A stretch of DNA of 64,000 bases, from assembly GCA_036785705.1 (NCBI GenBank), contig JAWUZG010000001.1, positions 9,238,001-9,302,000 on the forward strand. The letters run 5' to 3'. The position numbers were made by a program, and so were the translations under genes. This document shows positions 12,940 to 25,200 of this stretch, one piece after another. The notes below the pieces were generated by a model, which did not search any database, was not told the origin of the DNA, and saw nothing but the letters and a program-made list of their open reading frames with translations. This DNA comes from Acanthornis magna (lineage: Eukaryota; Chordata; Aves; Passeriformes; Acanthizidae). Positions within the stretch are counted from its first letter, which is position 1. Every line of letters starts with the position of its first letter.

Positions 12940-15280
12940 GGGAAAGCACAGATAATTACACCAGGGCATCATAATGACCTTCCCAGGGTTATCTGAAGTT
13001 TTGGACCTTTAGGAGTCACAATGAAACCTTTACATTTGAACCAAAGAAATTGGCAGAAGTAATATATTGTCTTTTTATATGGATAAGCCACTGGAAACTA
13101 GTGGATTTCAAATCAGCTGCTGGACTACAGGGAAAATTAGGAATCCTTACTGCAATTCTGGGAAGATTGACTTCTGTTCTACATTGGTTATAAACCTTCA
13201 TCTTGTCTTTCCAGATTCCCTCATCCTCATTCCCTTCTGTTCGGGTTTCTTTCTCCTATCTATTCCTTCAGCTCCTGCTGGTATGCTGGTCTTTCCCAGC
13301 TCTACATGGTTGTTCTGTATCTCTACACCCTGATAGTAATTATGAATCACCTCATCCCTTTCTGTTTCTCAAATCTCTTCACCTGTCAAGCTACCACTTC
13401 CTTCTTCTCACTGAAAAGATGGGGAAACTTCTGAAAGAATTTCCCTTGCCTTGGTTTCAGAGACTAACATCAGAGAAGCTTCTAAGTTCCCAGGATGATG
13501 TACTGGAGGTGAGGTCCCACTCTATGCCCAGAGTCTTAAAAAACTTCAGGGAAATAATGCAAACATATTTGGCTTACAAAAATAATGAAGAGTCCTTTGC
13601 AGTGAAACCACACTCTGAGGGGAAATTTTTTTAACTACTTCCTCAACAAAACAAGGAAAGTTTTTCCTTCTGCACACCTGACTGTAAAGTCTCTATTTGC
13701 ACAACCTCCTCCAGCAACTTGTACAAATCCTTCCAGTTCTTTCCTAAACAACACCTGTAGCATGGATATTTCGCACAGGCCATGAGTGAATGGATGTCCT
13801 CCCCACTCACTTGTCTGCACAGCTACTCACCAGCTCACATCTTGGCAGACCCAGCAGTCTGTTGGGTAAACTACATGTTAGCTACATCTAGCTCCCAGAG
13901 GCCTTTCACATCCTGTGTAAGATTCTCTAAGAGAACAGCACTGTCATTTGGTTCTCAGTCTGTAAATATTAGAGAATAGTTCATCCATCAGTTCTGTTGG
14001 CCCTCTCTCAAGAGCTATAACAAGCGGCATGGTTGATATTGAAACAAAAGAACAGTGACAGTTGTTTTATTTGGGGTTTTTTTTTGTAATGCAGGATCAT
14101 CATACTAGTCAAACATTCTTTCTTTTCCTTCTGCATTTGGAGTCCTATTGCTATAGGCAGACTCTTTGTCACCTATCTCCACATTTCTTTCCGTTTTGCT
14201 TTAAAGCAGAAGCAAAATTTCTGTGAGTTGACCTCATCTGGCCTTAAACGAACTCTAGACGTGGGTACAGGAGTACAGGATCTGGCTACATCCCTTTCTC
14301 CATGTGAAAATCTTCCCTTTTGCACGTACTTTTCATTGGCTTTGTTTCACTCCTTTGCTTGCCTCTCCAGTTGTGTCATTACCAAACACTCATACTCATG
14401 AATTAGCCCTATCTTGTCTCTCAAAAAATTCATCCATTTGGGACCTCTTGTCTGTTTTCTACTTGTGTGTCCAAAATGAATATTCCAGTCACATTTTCAA
14501 GCTTTATTTCACAACAGTGAAAATATAAGCAGAAATCCTTGCACAACCACTTGATCTAAGGAGCTTTAAGAAAAATGCTCATTACAAAACTTGTAAAATT
14601 GAAAAAAGCTGGCAATACGGAGATTGAGAGGAAGAGTACGTCTGCTTTGCATTTTGATTATCAACCTGCCTTTCATTCACTCTTTGCAGACATACCTGAT
14701 TCTGATCTGGCTTTTTTATAGCTCCAGAGCTTAGCAGTGATGGGGTAAAACTTGGTACAGGGTGAGCTCATAGAACAGTCTCAAGCTGTTCTGTATTTGG
14801 GTATGTCAAGCTTGGTGTGTGCCCTCACAGCCTCTCCACTTTTATGCCACCTTTAGCTGGCTGATATCAGCCAGCACATTTCAGAAGGGAAATTGTAATT
14901 ACAGGCAGGCTATAGATAGCCATGGAGTAGCACCTTATCAGTTCTACAAATATTTTCAACAGCTAAAATAACCCCAAGCAAACAACAACCCCCCCACCCT
15001 AAGATTACACGAAGTTTTACCTCCTTTGCAGATGAAAAGCAGGATCAGGCCAGGCCTAGTCTGAGAGGACATCCTGAGCTCTGCCAGCAGTTTACAGACA
15101 GAGACTCCATCTATTCAACAAGCAATTTCAAGAGTGCACAATCTCAGAAAACAGGGGTGCTACCTGAAGTTCTAGGAAACGCCTAACACTTCCTGGGGGA
15201 TCATGAGCAGGGCAACTCATCACAGAGCCTCCTGGTCGGTGAACACGAGGTGCTGAAACTCAGCTCCAGGCCTCGCTGAC

Positions 15281-15308
15281 AGTGCCTCAGGCTGCTGTCT
15301 GAGGCACT
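15281..15308. repeat. perfect 10-bp inverted repeat upstream of CR1
   Basis: Arms AGTGCCTCAG and CTGAGGCACT flank GCTGCTGT. It is GC-rich for the region and about 50 bp before the recognised part of the CR1 copy near the GSAP promoter. Confidence 0.9.
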
Positions 15309-15359
15309 TGGAGTCACTCCCTGATGAAGCTTCCAAAAGGATTGCCACTTCTTCTCTCA

Positions 15360-15624
15360 GGTGATCAGTGACAGGAGGGAATGGCCTGGAGCTGTGTCAG
15401 GGGAGGTGTAGGTTGCTTATCAGAAAAAGGTTCTCCACCCAGAGTGTGGATGGGCACTGAACAGGCTCCCCAGGGAAGCGGTCACAGCACCAAGAAGCGT
15501 TTGGACAACGCTCTCAGGCACATGGTGTGGTTCTGGCGGCTGACCTGCGCAGGGCCAGAGCGGGACTTTGAGGATGTTTGTGAGTCCCTCCCAACTCAGA
15601 CTATTCTGTGATTCTGGGATTCTT
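15360..15624 (+). mobile_element. CR1 LINE 3' end, sense, next to GSAP promoter
   Basis: The segment starts near GATCAGTGACAGGAGGGAAT. It continues with the CR1 signatures GAGCTGTGTCAGGGGAGGTG, AAAAAGGTTCTCCACCCAGA, AGAAGCGTTTGGACAACGCT and CTCAGGCACATGGTGTGGTT. It ends with CCCTCCCAACTCAGACTATT and the terminal repeats CTGTGATTCTGGGATTC. It is better preserved than the 7895-8151 copy, hence younger. Its 3' end stops almost exactly where the CpG island starts, about 270 bp before the GSAP start codon. Confidence 0.95.
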
Positions 15625-15629
15625 CCAGC

Positions 15630-16215
15630 GTGCCTGAGGAGGAGCCTGGGCGCCCGCTCAATAGGGAAAACGAGAGCCTTCGAGTCCGGCAAGCCGCCCG
15701 CACGAAGGCCGCCGGCCGCGGGAGGCTCGGAGGCGCTGTCCCGCCGCTGCCGTGCCCGGTAGGAAGCGGAAGGGCCGGCGGCGCCGGGAGCGGGCCGGGG
15801 AAGGCCGGAACACCCGATGGGCGCCGGCCCCCGCAGGGGGCGGGCTGAGGGGGCCGAGCCGCAGCGGCGCCGGGCCGGGCCGGGCCGGGGCGATGCTGCT
15901 GCGCCTGGTGCCCGAGTTCGAGCTGCGGAGGGACGTGGTGCCCTGGCTGGCGGCGCGGGGCTGCGCCGCGGCTCTAGGTAACGCTCGGGAGGCCGAGGAG
16001 AGCCCCGTCCCTCCGGCCGGCCGTCCTTCCTTCCCTCCGGCCGCCTCCGTGCCCGCCCGCCCGCGGAGGAGCCGGGCTGCGGAGAGGCCCCCGGGTGCGG
16101 TCCCCAGCGGGACCTCCGGCCGCGGGAGCCGGGGCAGGGCGGGCAGGGGATCGGCCGCCGGGCCCGCAGGTGCCGGGGCTGCGGGGGAGCGCCCCTCGGC
16201 TGCCGGGGGACTTGA
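15630..16215 (+). promoter_or_regulatory. GSAP: CpG-island promoter of GSAP
   Basis: GC and CpG density rise abruptly at about 15630 and fall after about 16215. The island covers the first coding exon and the start of intron 1. Visible elements are a GC box (GGGGGCGGGC, 15836-15845), an ETS-type core (GCGGAAG, 15766-15772) and a GGCCG-repeat stretch just before the start codon. No TATA box stands at a plausible distance, which fits a broad, housekeeping-type promoter. The transcription start itself cannot be fixed from sequence. Long open frames on both strands here result from the scarcity of AT-rich stop codons and are not genes. Confidence 0.85.
15893..15977 (+). CDS. GSAP: GSAP exon 1 (coding part), residues 1-28
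   Basis: The start ATG at 15893 matches the human N-terminus in position and sequence type (MLLRLVPEFEL, then VVPWL). There is a G at -3. The exon ends one base into codon 29, and the donor is GTAACG. An in-frame GTG further up is not a plausible start. An out-of-frame upstream ATG at 15817 is described under findings. Confidence 0.93.
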
Positions 16216-19200
16216 GCTGGCCAAGTTTGGTGTCCTCAAGGAACTTCTCACATGCCGAGAACACTTCTGCACATCTGCTACACTGCGCAGCTTGTTTCTT
16301 CTTCCTGCTTCTTCACACTTTTAGGGCTTTCTCTTTTTTTCCTACCCTTCCCGACTCCCCCCTCTCCCCCCCCCAAAAAAAAAAAAAACCACAAACAAAC
16401 AAAGTTTTAGCATTACTCTCTCTCCCACGCTACTCCCCTTTCTGGGAGGAAAAACCCCACAGCCTGAACATTTTGGTGTGTCTGGTAAACGAGTGCTAGT
16501 TTAAAATTAGATGCAGCGTCAGCTGTCACAGCACCGTGCGATCGCCAGCACAGCGAGCGCTCGCGTCGTGGTTGGAAAAAAGTGACCCCCGTGTGGCTTT
16601 CTGCTTGTTATTCGTCTGCAGAGCAGCTGGCTCAGTTCTGCTTTTTAGAAACTGATGAAAAGCTTATTGTGATAAAATAATAATACTGTATTACTTATTG
16701 CATCAGTAGAAATATCGATGTACGGTGTGATGAACTTGAAATGCCCTCAGTTGCTTTTACTTTATTCAAAATAATTAAGTTGCTTCCCGCGTTGAGGAGC
16801 TGTAATCAAATAGGCTCATAAGATTTTCTTCAGTACCAACCCAGAAAGTATCCGCTTGGAGAATAGGAGAATTGTTTACCAAGTCGTCATTTAAAAAATC
16901 TGTTGAAAAATACTTCACATTTTCTGTATTTACTGAACAATTGTTGAAAGGTGTACTGAAGGGCCTGAGGCAAAATTCTGAAATTCTCCACACATAATTG
17001 ATTAATCTATGAATTTGTCAGTTCATCAGTGATGAACTCAAATCGATCTATATGTTTATGGCGTAAGGATCTCAAAATGGCACTGACTTGTGTTTGGGAA
17101 GGAGAAAATTGTATTAAGTCTTTTAAAATATAATAGAGTCTTCATTCAATAAATTTCCCTGATAATACAGAATCATAAGAATCTAATTTGGAAAGTGCGT
17201 CTGATCAAATACCAGCGTTGTTGTATTGCATTTTAACTTTTGTCTGTGTATACTGACTTCTTCCCCCTCACACAGTGCTCTCATATTAGGAATGCGAAGG
17301 TGGGAGGTAGGGATTTGAAAAGATTAATTTAAACATCAAAGAAATATCTAATCACAGAAAGCAAGTAATTTTTAGGAGTCATGGTATTTTTGTGTCAGTG
17401 TTTTCAGATGTTAGTTATTCATATTTATTATTTTCTTTCCTAAGGACTTGAAAGCACTTGATAGCATGTGAGAACTGCTAATTGTGTGAGAGCTGGGAGT
17501 AGCTGTGATGATAGGAAGGGAGCGGCAAGTGAAGCGAACCAGCCTTGTTCTCTTTATTCCACTTACTGTTGGATGAGCTGCATATAATCACCTTCAGGAA
17601 GTCAAACTCTGCCTTCTCCTGATTATGTTGATAAAAGTTGTGTGCTGGGCAGGCAGGCTGGGTTGGTTCTTTTGTAGCCCTTCATCTGCTGAAGGGCTAC
17701 AGGGCATGACCTCGGAGTCACAATTCTACATGCAGGGTTTTACTGCAGGACTTTCCAAGGCCAGAGACCATCACAACTTCTTTGCCTCCATATTCCCACA
17801 GACTGTTCAGTGATGTGAAACTCTCTTCTGACACAGAACTTTTTCAGCACCTTTAAGATGTCTGTCTCAGGTGATAGAGAAGTTAGTTGACACGGAGATT
17901 TTTCATGGACCTTCTTCTCTACCAAAATTCTGTTCTGAGGAAGTATTGCATGAGAAAATGTGGAGACTGTAGTACTCATCTTGAAAGTTTGAGGTGGTGG
18001 TTAAGTTCCAGGAAGCTTCCAATTAAAAACAAAAAGAGTTTATTTTAAATTCTCCCAGTTGTCACCATCTAGCCCTGATGTAGTGATATTGTAGTGTACT
18101 TTGAGTGATCTGAAACCAGTAGAAAGTGATGCGTTGTTCAATGTACAGGAAGGATTTTCATTGTCCTCCCACAACAAAATAGAAAATTTACATCCTTCTG
18201 ATAAAACTTGAAAATGTTTTTTTTCCTTATCACTGCAAGCTGTACAAGCCAGTTTGTAGTATCAGGCCTTTTGAACTAAGTTTCACTAAGTGTCTTCCTT
18301 CTATCAACACTTTGTGATAACTGCCAAGTAAATAGTGTCAGACTTGACTAAATGCTTGCAGAGGGTTGTGGAGAATTCTTTTTTTGATGCTTACTGTACT
18401 GAAGGCCACCTTTATCATAAAATTAAGACCAATCATGCAGCTTCAACCTTGTTAAGGGTAAAATTTCCACTTTTAGTAAAAATTCCATCTGACTAAAGAC
18501 ATTTTTGATGACTGCAGTGATTAGAAAACATGAAGGAAAGCATCAGGAAAGCATGCATTTTTGTCACCTTGAATACAGTATTTTATCCCTTTTTCTGGTG
18601 ATTTTATTTTGTGCTGCTTTGTCCAGATATGCATTTCTCTTTCTGTGTCCACCTTAGCTTCCTGCTCATTTGTTTCCATTTTAACCCTACTCTTTCATTC
18701 ACATCCCATATAATTTTTTGTCCTTCATCGTTTAGTTCCCTGTACTTGTAGGTAGGTTGCATATCTCTCTATTTATTGGTATTTAATCTTTTGGTGCTTT
18801 GTTTTTCCTTTTTTTTTTCTTTATTTCTTTTTGGAGGAGGGATAAGAATGACACAGGAGTGGTGGTGTTGGTGTTGTAGAATTAATGTCTAAAGATGTAG
18901 TTTGTTTTCAGGCTTTCCTTTGACATGCTGAAGGGGCAGGTGTGAGCAAATTATATTTTCCTCAAGCAAGTTCTGCCTTCCTGTAGTGTCCTGAGGATTG
19001 GAGTATGACTTAACTGTTTGAATGCCATGTCGTGTATAGTGAAAAAATGCAAGGTTTTTTTGGTGGGGTTTTTTTGGTTATTTTTTTTGGTTTGTTTTTT
19101 TTTTTTTGGTTTGGTTTTTTTTTTTTTTTTTTTTTAATTATTTGAAAATGCACATTCCATTTTCATAACAAAAAGTAGTGGCCATTAGAATCATAATTAT

Positions 19201-22200
19201 AATGAAAAGGTAGGAGTTTACAGAAATAAATTTTTTGCCTGTTTTGAAATCCCTTAACTATTTATGTTGAGGTTTATCAGATTTAAATCATGGTGTAAGA
19301 TGTACTCTCTCTTTTTCCAGAAGGGAGTAATTTTGGCATATGCAAATAAGTATTTGCATGTAAGAATGTATTTAGCATATTTGCTTAAAGTGTGCATAAA
19401 CTGTATGAGGAACCAGCTGAAATGAAAATCCTGTGCCTTTTTGTACTTCATATTTCAGATACTTCTGAGAATTCATCAGCACTTTACGTTGTAAATGTTG
19501 AAAGAAATGGAAAAATTATTTATACCTGGAAGGTAAGTCCGTTTTGGAACTTAACAAAAATATACTGGAGAATAATGCTGTATGTGAATCTAATTGAGTC
19601 CTTGTAGTTTAATTTGTTTTGCAGTACTTGTTAGAACATGGAAACATGACTGGTTACAACCTGGGAGGTTGGGCAGTGGGAAAATACCCATCTCCACTTC
19701 ACAAAAAGGTTAAGAATGATGAAATGGAGAGTAAAATACTAACTTGATTAAGTCTGTAGGGTTTTTGCCCTTGATTTTTTGGTGGCCCAGAATCTCCTTC
19801 TGAATGAAATGCAATTTCTTTAAAACACTTTATAAGCAGCACATAATTTCACTCTCAATTTCTTAGCAAAGGCTAGCTATTAAATTTGTGTGTAGTGCTT
19901 TAGTTAAATGTTTTCTCCTACTAAGATGTCTTAAGATTACATTTATCTAACACTATTTCTGCATATACTTTTCTTTAAGATTGATCCATAACACTATTGC
20001 AAGTAGTCTGAAGTAACAATTGTTTATTTGATGCCTTGAAGTATCTAGAGCTGGCTTCTTAACACAGGATTCTGCTCACCATGGCATATGTTTTTAGTTT
20101 TAGTTCCAAGTGGCTTTTCTAATGGTTTCAGAAGGTGAAACTTTGTCTCGTTCTCCTTGTTCCCTTAATGGGACAAACCCTGCTTCTTGACTGTGCAGCT
20201 AAGAGGAGTCTGTAGATCCAGCTGGATCCTGGAGGATCTTGGTTCTTGAGGAGTACAAATATGAGATGAACTCCAGTAGAGTAGGACTGCCTTTCATTCT
20301 CCTCTGGCTCAACAATGCTAAAACTCTCCAGCTTCCCTAGGGTTAAGGGAAGAGGTGAGGCCTTCATCAAGATGTAATACATTTTAACTGTGGGTGGATG
20401 TTTCCTTTGGTACAAGCATAAGGAGGGGAGTCAGTACAAGACAACAGTAACCATAAAAACAATTCTATAGAGTGTCACACGTTGGGGTTTTTCACTGCTT
20501 AAAACTCTAGAAGACTTAATGCAAGTAACCCTCTAGCTCAGCAGGAGATCTGGTACTGTGTGTGTGTGGTGTTGCTGCTTTCTGGCTCCTGTGGAATCTC
20601 ACACTAAGGTTTTTGGGCATCTGACAGTCTGCCTGCCTTGTGTGCTCTTCAGGCTCTTGCAACTGGCATGAGGGAAGAGTTGCAGCTCAAGGCTCACACA
20701 TGTAAATGTAGGTGTCTACCTGCTGGGTGTCTAAGCTGGGTGTCTAAGCTCCCGCTCTAGTCTGTTGGGATCTGGTCAAAACGGTGGAGTTTAGGGAGCT
20801 GGCCCCTTGTAGCCTGCTCTTTGGGAGGAGGTGTATGGCGTGGAGGATGTAAACGAGACTAAGCTGCCCTGGCTTGTTTCCCAATAGATACAAATAGAAA
20901 ACAACCTTTGTCTTCTATGTGAGAAAAAGTCGAGTATGTTCTGTGTGAAACCAGGGAAGGTGGAGAATGACTTATTTTCAAGCTTATTTTAGAGTACTAT
21001 GTTGTACTGTGGTTTTGACAGTGTCTGTATTTTGTGACATTAATAGTTGGTGTAAAGGAAGATATTTTTAACAGAAGTGAATTCTATTCGCAAGGTAATG
21101 CAAGAATCTTCAGAGTGCACATGAAAACAAGTGTCCTAGTTTAGCATGGTCATGGGCATTGATGTAGTTCTGTTACCAGGCTTGTAAAGTGTATTTTTCA
21201 GTATCAAAGTACAGAGGGTGTTAATATTTCAGACACACTTGAAAAAAATAGTTATTTGTGAAAGCACTTGCTTAATCTTAAATTAGGAGGCCTGGAGCCT
21301 GTGTCTTAATATAAAGACATTTTGTTTTCCTTGTTTAAATCAGAAGTCAAAGACTTTTGTCATTGCCACAACAATAATGAGACACTCAGAAATAGACCCC
21401 TTAGGAAGCGAATACTCAGGCTTTTGTTTCAACTTCACAAAGCAAGATGCCATAAATTTGTAAATAACCACAGATCTCTCCCCTCTCCCCCCTAGGCAGT
21501 TGTTAAAAACAATGATGCTCACTGTGTAAGTAGAAGCCTATGTGGCTGGATTTAATTTCAGTAGTTTAGCAATTTAGTGCCTATACCCAAAGTACATTAA
21601 TAGACATCAGTTTGATTTGCTATCCAGTGTATGCTGCAAAGCAGAATTTTCTTTTTTAATATATTTGGAAAATTTAGGGCATGGTAAAAATTACTAAATT
21701 TTTGATTAGTAGTCCCAAACATTTGTAAGTGCCCCAAACAAAATCATCATATGTTAATTATCAATAAGCTAGAGAAGATATATATTATGTTACTCTTCAA
21801 AGGCGAAAGGCTAACAGTGAGCTTGTAAAATACTTAGCCTTCTATCTCTTTCTAAGGCAGACCTGAAATCCTTTTTCCATGTTTACAGCCAGATCACCGG
21901 GAGCTGATTTTTGGTGATTTTCAATGTTTCTGTGCTCCCTTTTGGAGCAATGACCCACCAAGTTGGTGAGGTTTGGAACACCAGCCTTAAATTTCCGGGG
22001 ACCATAGCATCTCTACTGATTTGTATACAGACATCTCTCTTCTTGGCCCTACTGCCTGTAACTAAAACCAGTTTAGAAGCAAAGTGAGAGAGAGGCACTT
22101 GGTTTATGCAATGGCTTGTGGGCTGTGGATTGGCCACATTTCAGCTTTATCCCATGTGTTAGTTCTAAAAGGAAAAAATAAATCTTTGTTCTCTTGGAAT

Positions 22201-25200
22201 TAGAATTTGCTTTCTTGGAATTAGATAATTAACTGCCGGTTTATATATAGGACGGGGAAGTGTGTGAGCATGTGTGTCAAGGGGAAGGGAGAATAGGGAG
22301 GCAGAAAAAAAAGAACAATATTTAACTTTGTGTATATTTATATTGCAAGTGCTAATTTCTTTCTATCCATAGGGAAATCACAGAAACACTCACATTGGAT
22401 TGTACGATCTTCAAACTAAACAAAATGAGGTGAGAGCAATAGCAGATTTCTCTCTGGTTAAGACAGTGCTGTAGTGTTTCAGATTTTGATGCTTTGCCAC
22501 ACAAGTATGTCTTATGTCTGTAAGAAGTGTATCCTTATGTGAAAGGGAAAAGATACTGGAGAAGGCATTGGAAGGATTCTCAGTTGTATTAAAATGCTCC
22601 ACATTGCAGAACATCTGAAAGGCTTGAGAGTAGTAAAGCATCGTGTCTGCAATCTTTATTTCTAGACAACCAATTCAAGTCCTTTCCACTCCTCTTCGTG
22701 TTGCATGTGCTAAGAAATGTTTGGGATTTTCTTTATTTGTGCATTCTTGGTCTGTTTGGTGCTACCATTTGTAGGAAATTATTTTATTCTAAAACTGAAC
22801 ATACAGTATTTCAGTAAGTAGAATCATGGTAACAGGCCTTTGCAAATGTCCCCATAATAGTATGAAATGAGTGAAATTTTGTATTTAAATAAAAGTCTGC
22901 TGTGCTGCTCTGGTGGCAACATAGAGCTCAGAAGAACCAGTAAAAAACGAAGATGAGAAAAGGAGAACTCTTACAACTGAGGCTTGAGATGGGTTTCTTC
23001 TTGGCATGAAAGATTTGGCTTAAAGATACAAACTGTGTACTGGACAGCAGTGTTTTCCTAGGAGAAGTAATTAGATGGTTTCCTTTATGGAGTTTTAAAG
23101 AGCGCATTTATTAACATTACTGTGTTTCTCTGTAGCACCTCTATACATTTGAGAAGGATCTGCACATAATCAGCTGTTCAGTCAACAATGAAAGGACATT
23201 ATTGGGTAAATATGTGTTTTATCATTAAATTTTTTGGTAAAGATTTAGTTTAGTAGGATGATACGTTTGGGTCTGGAATTACTTAAGCCTATTTTGACCT
23301 ATGTGCTGCCCACAGCAGTTCATGAATTTCAGTAGATCTATCATCAGATAATGTAGGTAACAACATAAAGGCACAGCTGTGACAATATTGCTGTTTTATT
23401 AAAACATTTAAGACACACTAACCCTTAGTTCACTTCCCCTTCCTGCGTTTATGCATGCCTTCTACATCTCGAAGAGCTTCTGTTATCCATTATAACACAA
23501 ATCTTTTGGGTAAAAGAATTGTGATGCTCATTGTTCAAGGATGTTTAATAAGATTAGTATCAAATATGCATACTCACTGTGGTTGTGTTGGTATTTTCTC
23601 CCCCCACAGCGGTCAGCTTCTGTCAATATACAGAGGAAGAAAGAGCAAGTCAGCTCTTACAGTCAGGTACTGCAAATTGATTGTTTTTATATTATTTGAA
23701 ATATTCAACCCTTTTGTTTTCTTTCCCATGTAAATTCTGTTTAGGAAACAAACTTGTGTACATAAAAGAATCTTATCTGAAACATGTTCTTTTTGCAGTA
23801 TCCAAGTATTTAACCTTGCTAATCGAAATTCATCCCATTAATAATGTGAGAGTCCTAAAGGCTGTGGATAGCTGTGTTCGAGTACAGGTAAATTATTCAA
23901 CTAATCTAAAGATAAGCCTTTTTAATCTGCTATACTAGACAGAAAACATGGTTTAGTGCAGAAATATCTCATTTTATCTTGCAACTGTTACAGAGATAAT
24001 GTCCCCTGTAAATTCATAGAAATAAAAAAAATGAAACTACATAAAATGTTTGGTATGGAATATTTCTCTGACATGAAAGCTGCTTTTTTATTTCTCTTCA
24101 ATCCCCCAAAGCTTGCTGTTATAGTGACTGGTGACTATTAGTATGTAATAATAGCTATTTTTATAGCTATTATTAGTGTGCCTGACTTAATTTAAAAATA
24201 CGTAGATATCCAGCTAAAAAAACAAAAAAAACATTTTAGTTAACTGTTCCAAGCTACTTTTGTGGTTTACTTACTTTTGTGAATTTTTCTGTTTAGTTTC
24301 TTTATCCCGTTGAAGACAGAAATGCTTCTACAGAAAGTCGTCTCTTGCTAGTTTCAGAAGATAAATGTGAGTTAATATTTTCACAGTACATTGTCATTCT
24401 TTTACTTCAGGATGATTGTTATAGATTTTTTTTTTTGTTAGACTTCTATTGGAGAAAAAAAACCGAGAAAAAGAAGGGCATCAGTTATTCTAGGTATTCC
24501 AAAGGTCTTTCAAAACTGCATAATTTACTGTATTTTTTTCAATGTTAACAGAATGGCCCTCTTTGTCTACAGTTAGTTGACCAGCTCATGCATCCATCAG
24601 TTATCTTTATTTGTAAAAAAGCTAAAATAGACTCTTTATAGCTGCGTATATAAATTCAGAGCAAATCAATTGACTGAAAGGTGGACTGTCATTTAACGTG
24701 TGAAGTGGGACAAGAATAGGACAATAGTTCCTTGGATTCAGCTAACATTTCATGTTCAGCCTACTCTAATGGCAGGGAATGGATAAAGATGGACTCTGGG
24801 AAAAGGCTGGGTTTTTCCTTCTTATTATAGAGTGAGACTGCTTTTCCCATCCCCTTGGAGGGGCCCTGTCTTCCCTAAGCTAGACACCAACGTTGTGTAA
24901 TTGGACTTAGGTGCACAGAGCTAAATGAGAAACACAACATCTGCTGGGTGAATCTTGCACTTCTCCTACAGGCCAGGTGTGCACGACTTTCAGGAATTTC
25001 ATGCGGGAAAGGACTGTGAGGGTGCATTCATGCTAGGAAGTGAAGCAGAGCATGGGGATAGTCTCAGACATGGGCATGCAGCTCCGCAGACCCTTTCCTT
25101 CCAAGTGTGCTCCTTGGCTTGGTTGGGCATTTTCCAGTTACTGCTCTTGGTGCCTGTGCTGTGCTGCTGTGGGCAGGGAGCTGCTTCCATGAGCTGTTAG

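Larger units (their letters stand above)
8152..15359. other. intergenic / 5' flank of GSAP, no gene seen
   Basis: This is 7.2 kb with no supported gene. The longest open frame (143 codons, + strand, 13203-13634) is rich in Ser, Leu and Phe from a pyrimidine-rich stretch and matches nothing I know. Notable small structures are a perfect 16-bp palindrome (12924-12939) and a perfect 10-bp inverted repeat (15281-15308). Distal enhancers for GSAP could lie here but cannot be recognised by reading. Confidence 0.55.
15978..19458 (+). other. GSAP: GSAP intron 1
   Basis: This 3.5-kb intron begins inside the CpG island. It holds a C9-A14 homopolymer junction (16366-16388), a perfect 12-bp hairpin (17673-17701) and a T/GGTT-rich tract (about 19055-19135). 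No internal exon or gene was recognised. Confidence 0.85.

Noticed and set aside
13203..13634. 143-codon plus-strand open frame
   Set aside because: Driven by a pyrimidine-rich stretch (Ser/Leu/Phe-rich). No homologue recognised and no exon-like edges on both sides.
15752..15892. 47-residue N-terminal extension of GSAP from an upstream in-frame start
   Set aside because: The in-frame codon at 15752 is GTG, not ATG. The human protein starts at the position equivalent to the ATG at 15893.
15658..16272. 204-codon minus-strand open frame over the GSAP promoter
   Set aside because: It lies in the CpG island, where stop codons are scarce. The product is Pro/Ala/Arg-rich low complexity, and the opposite strand carries the real GSAP exon 1.
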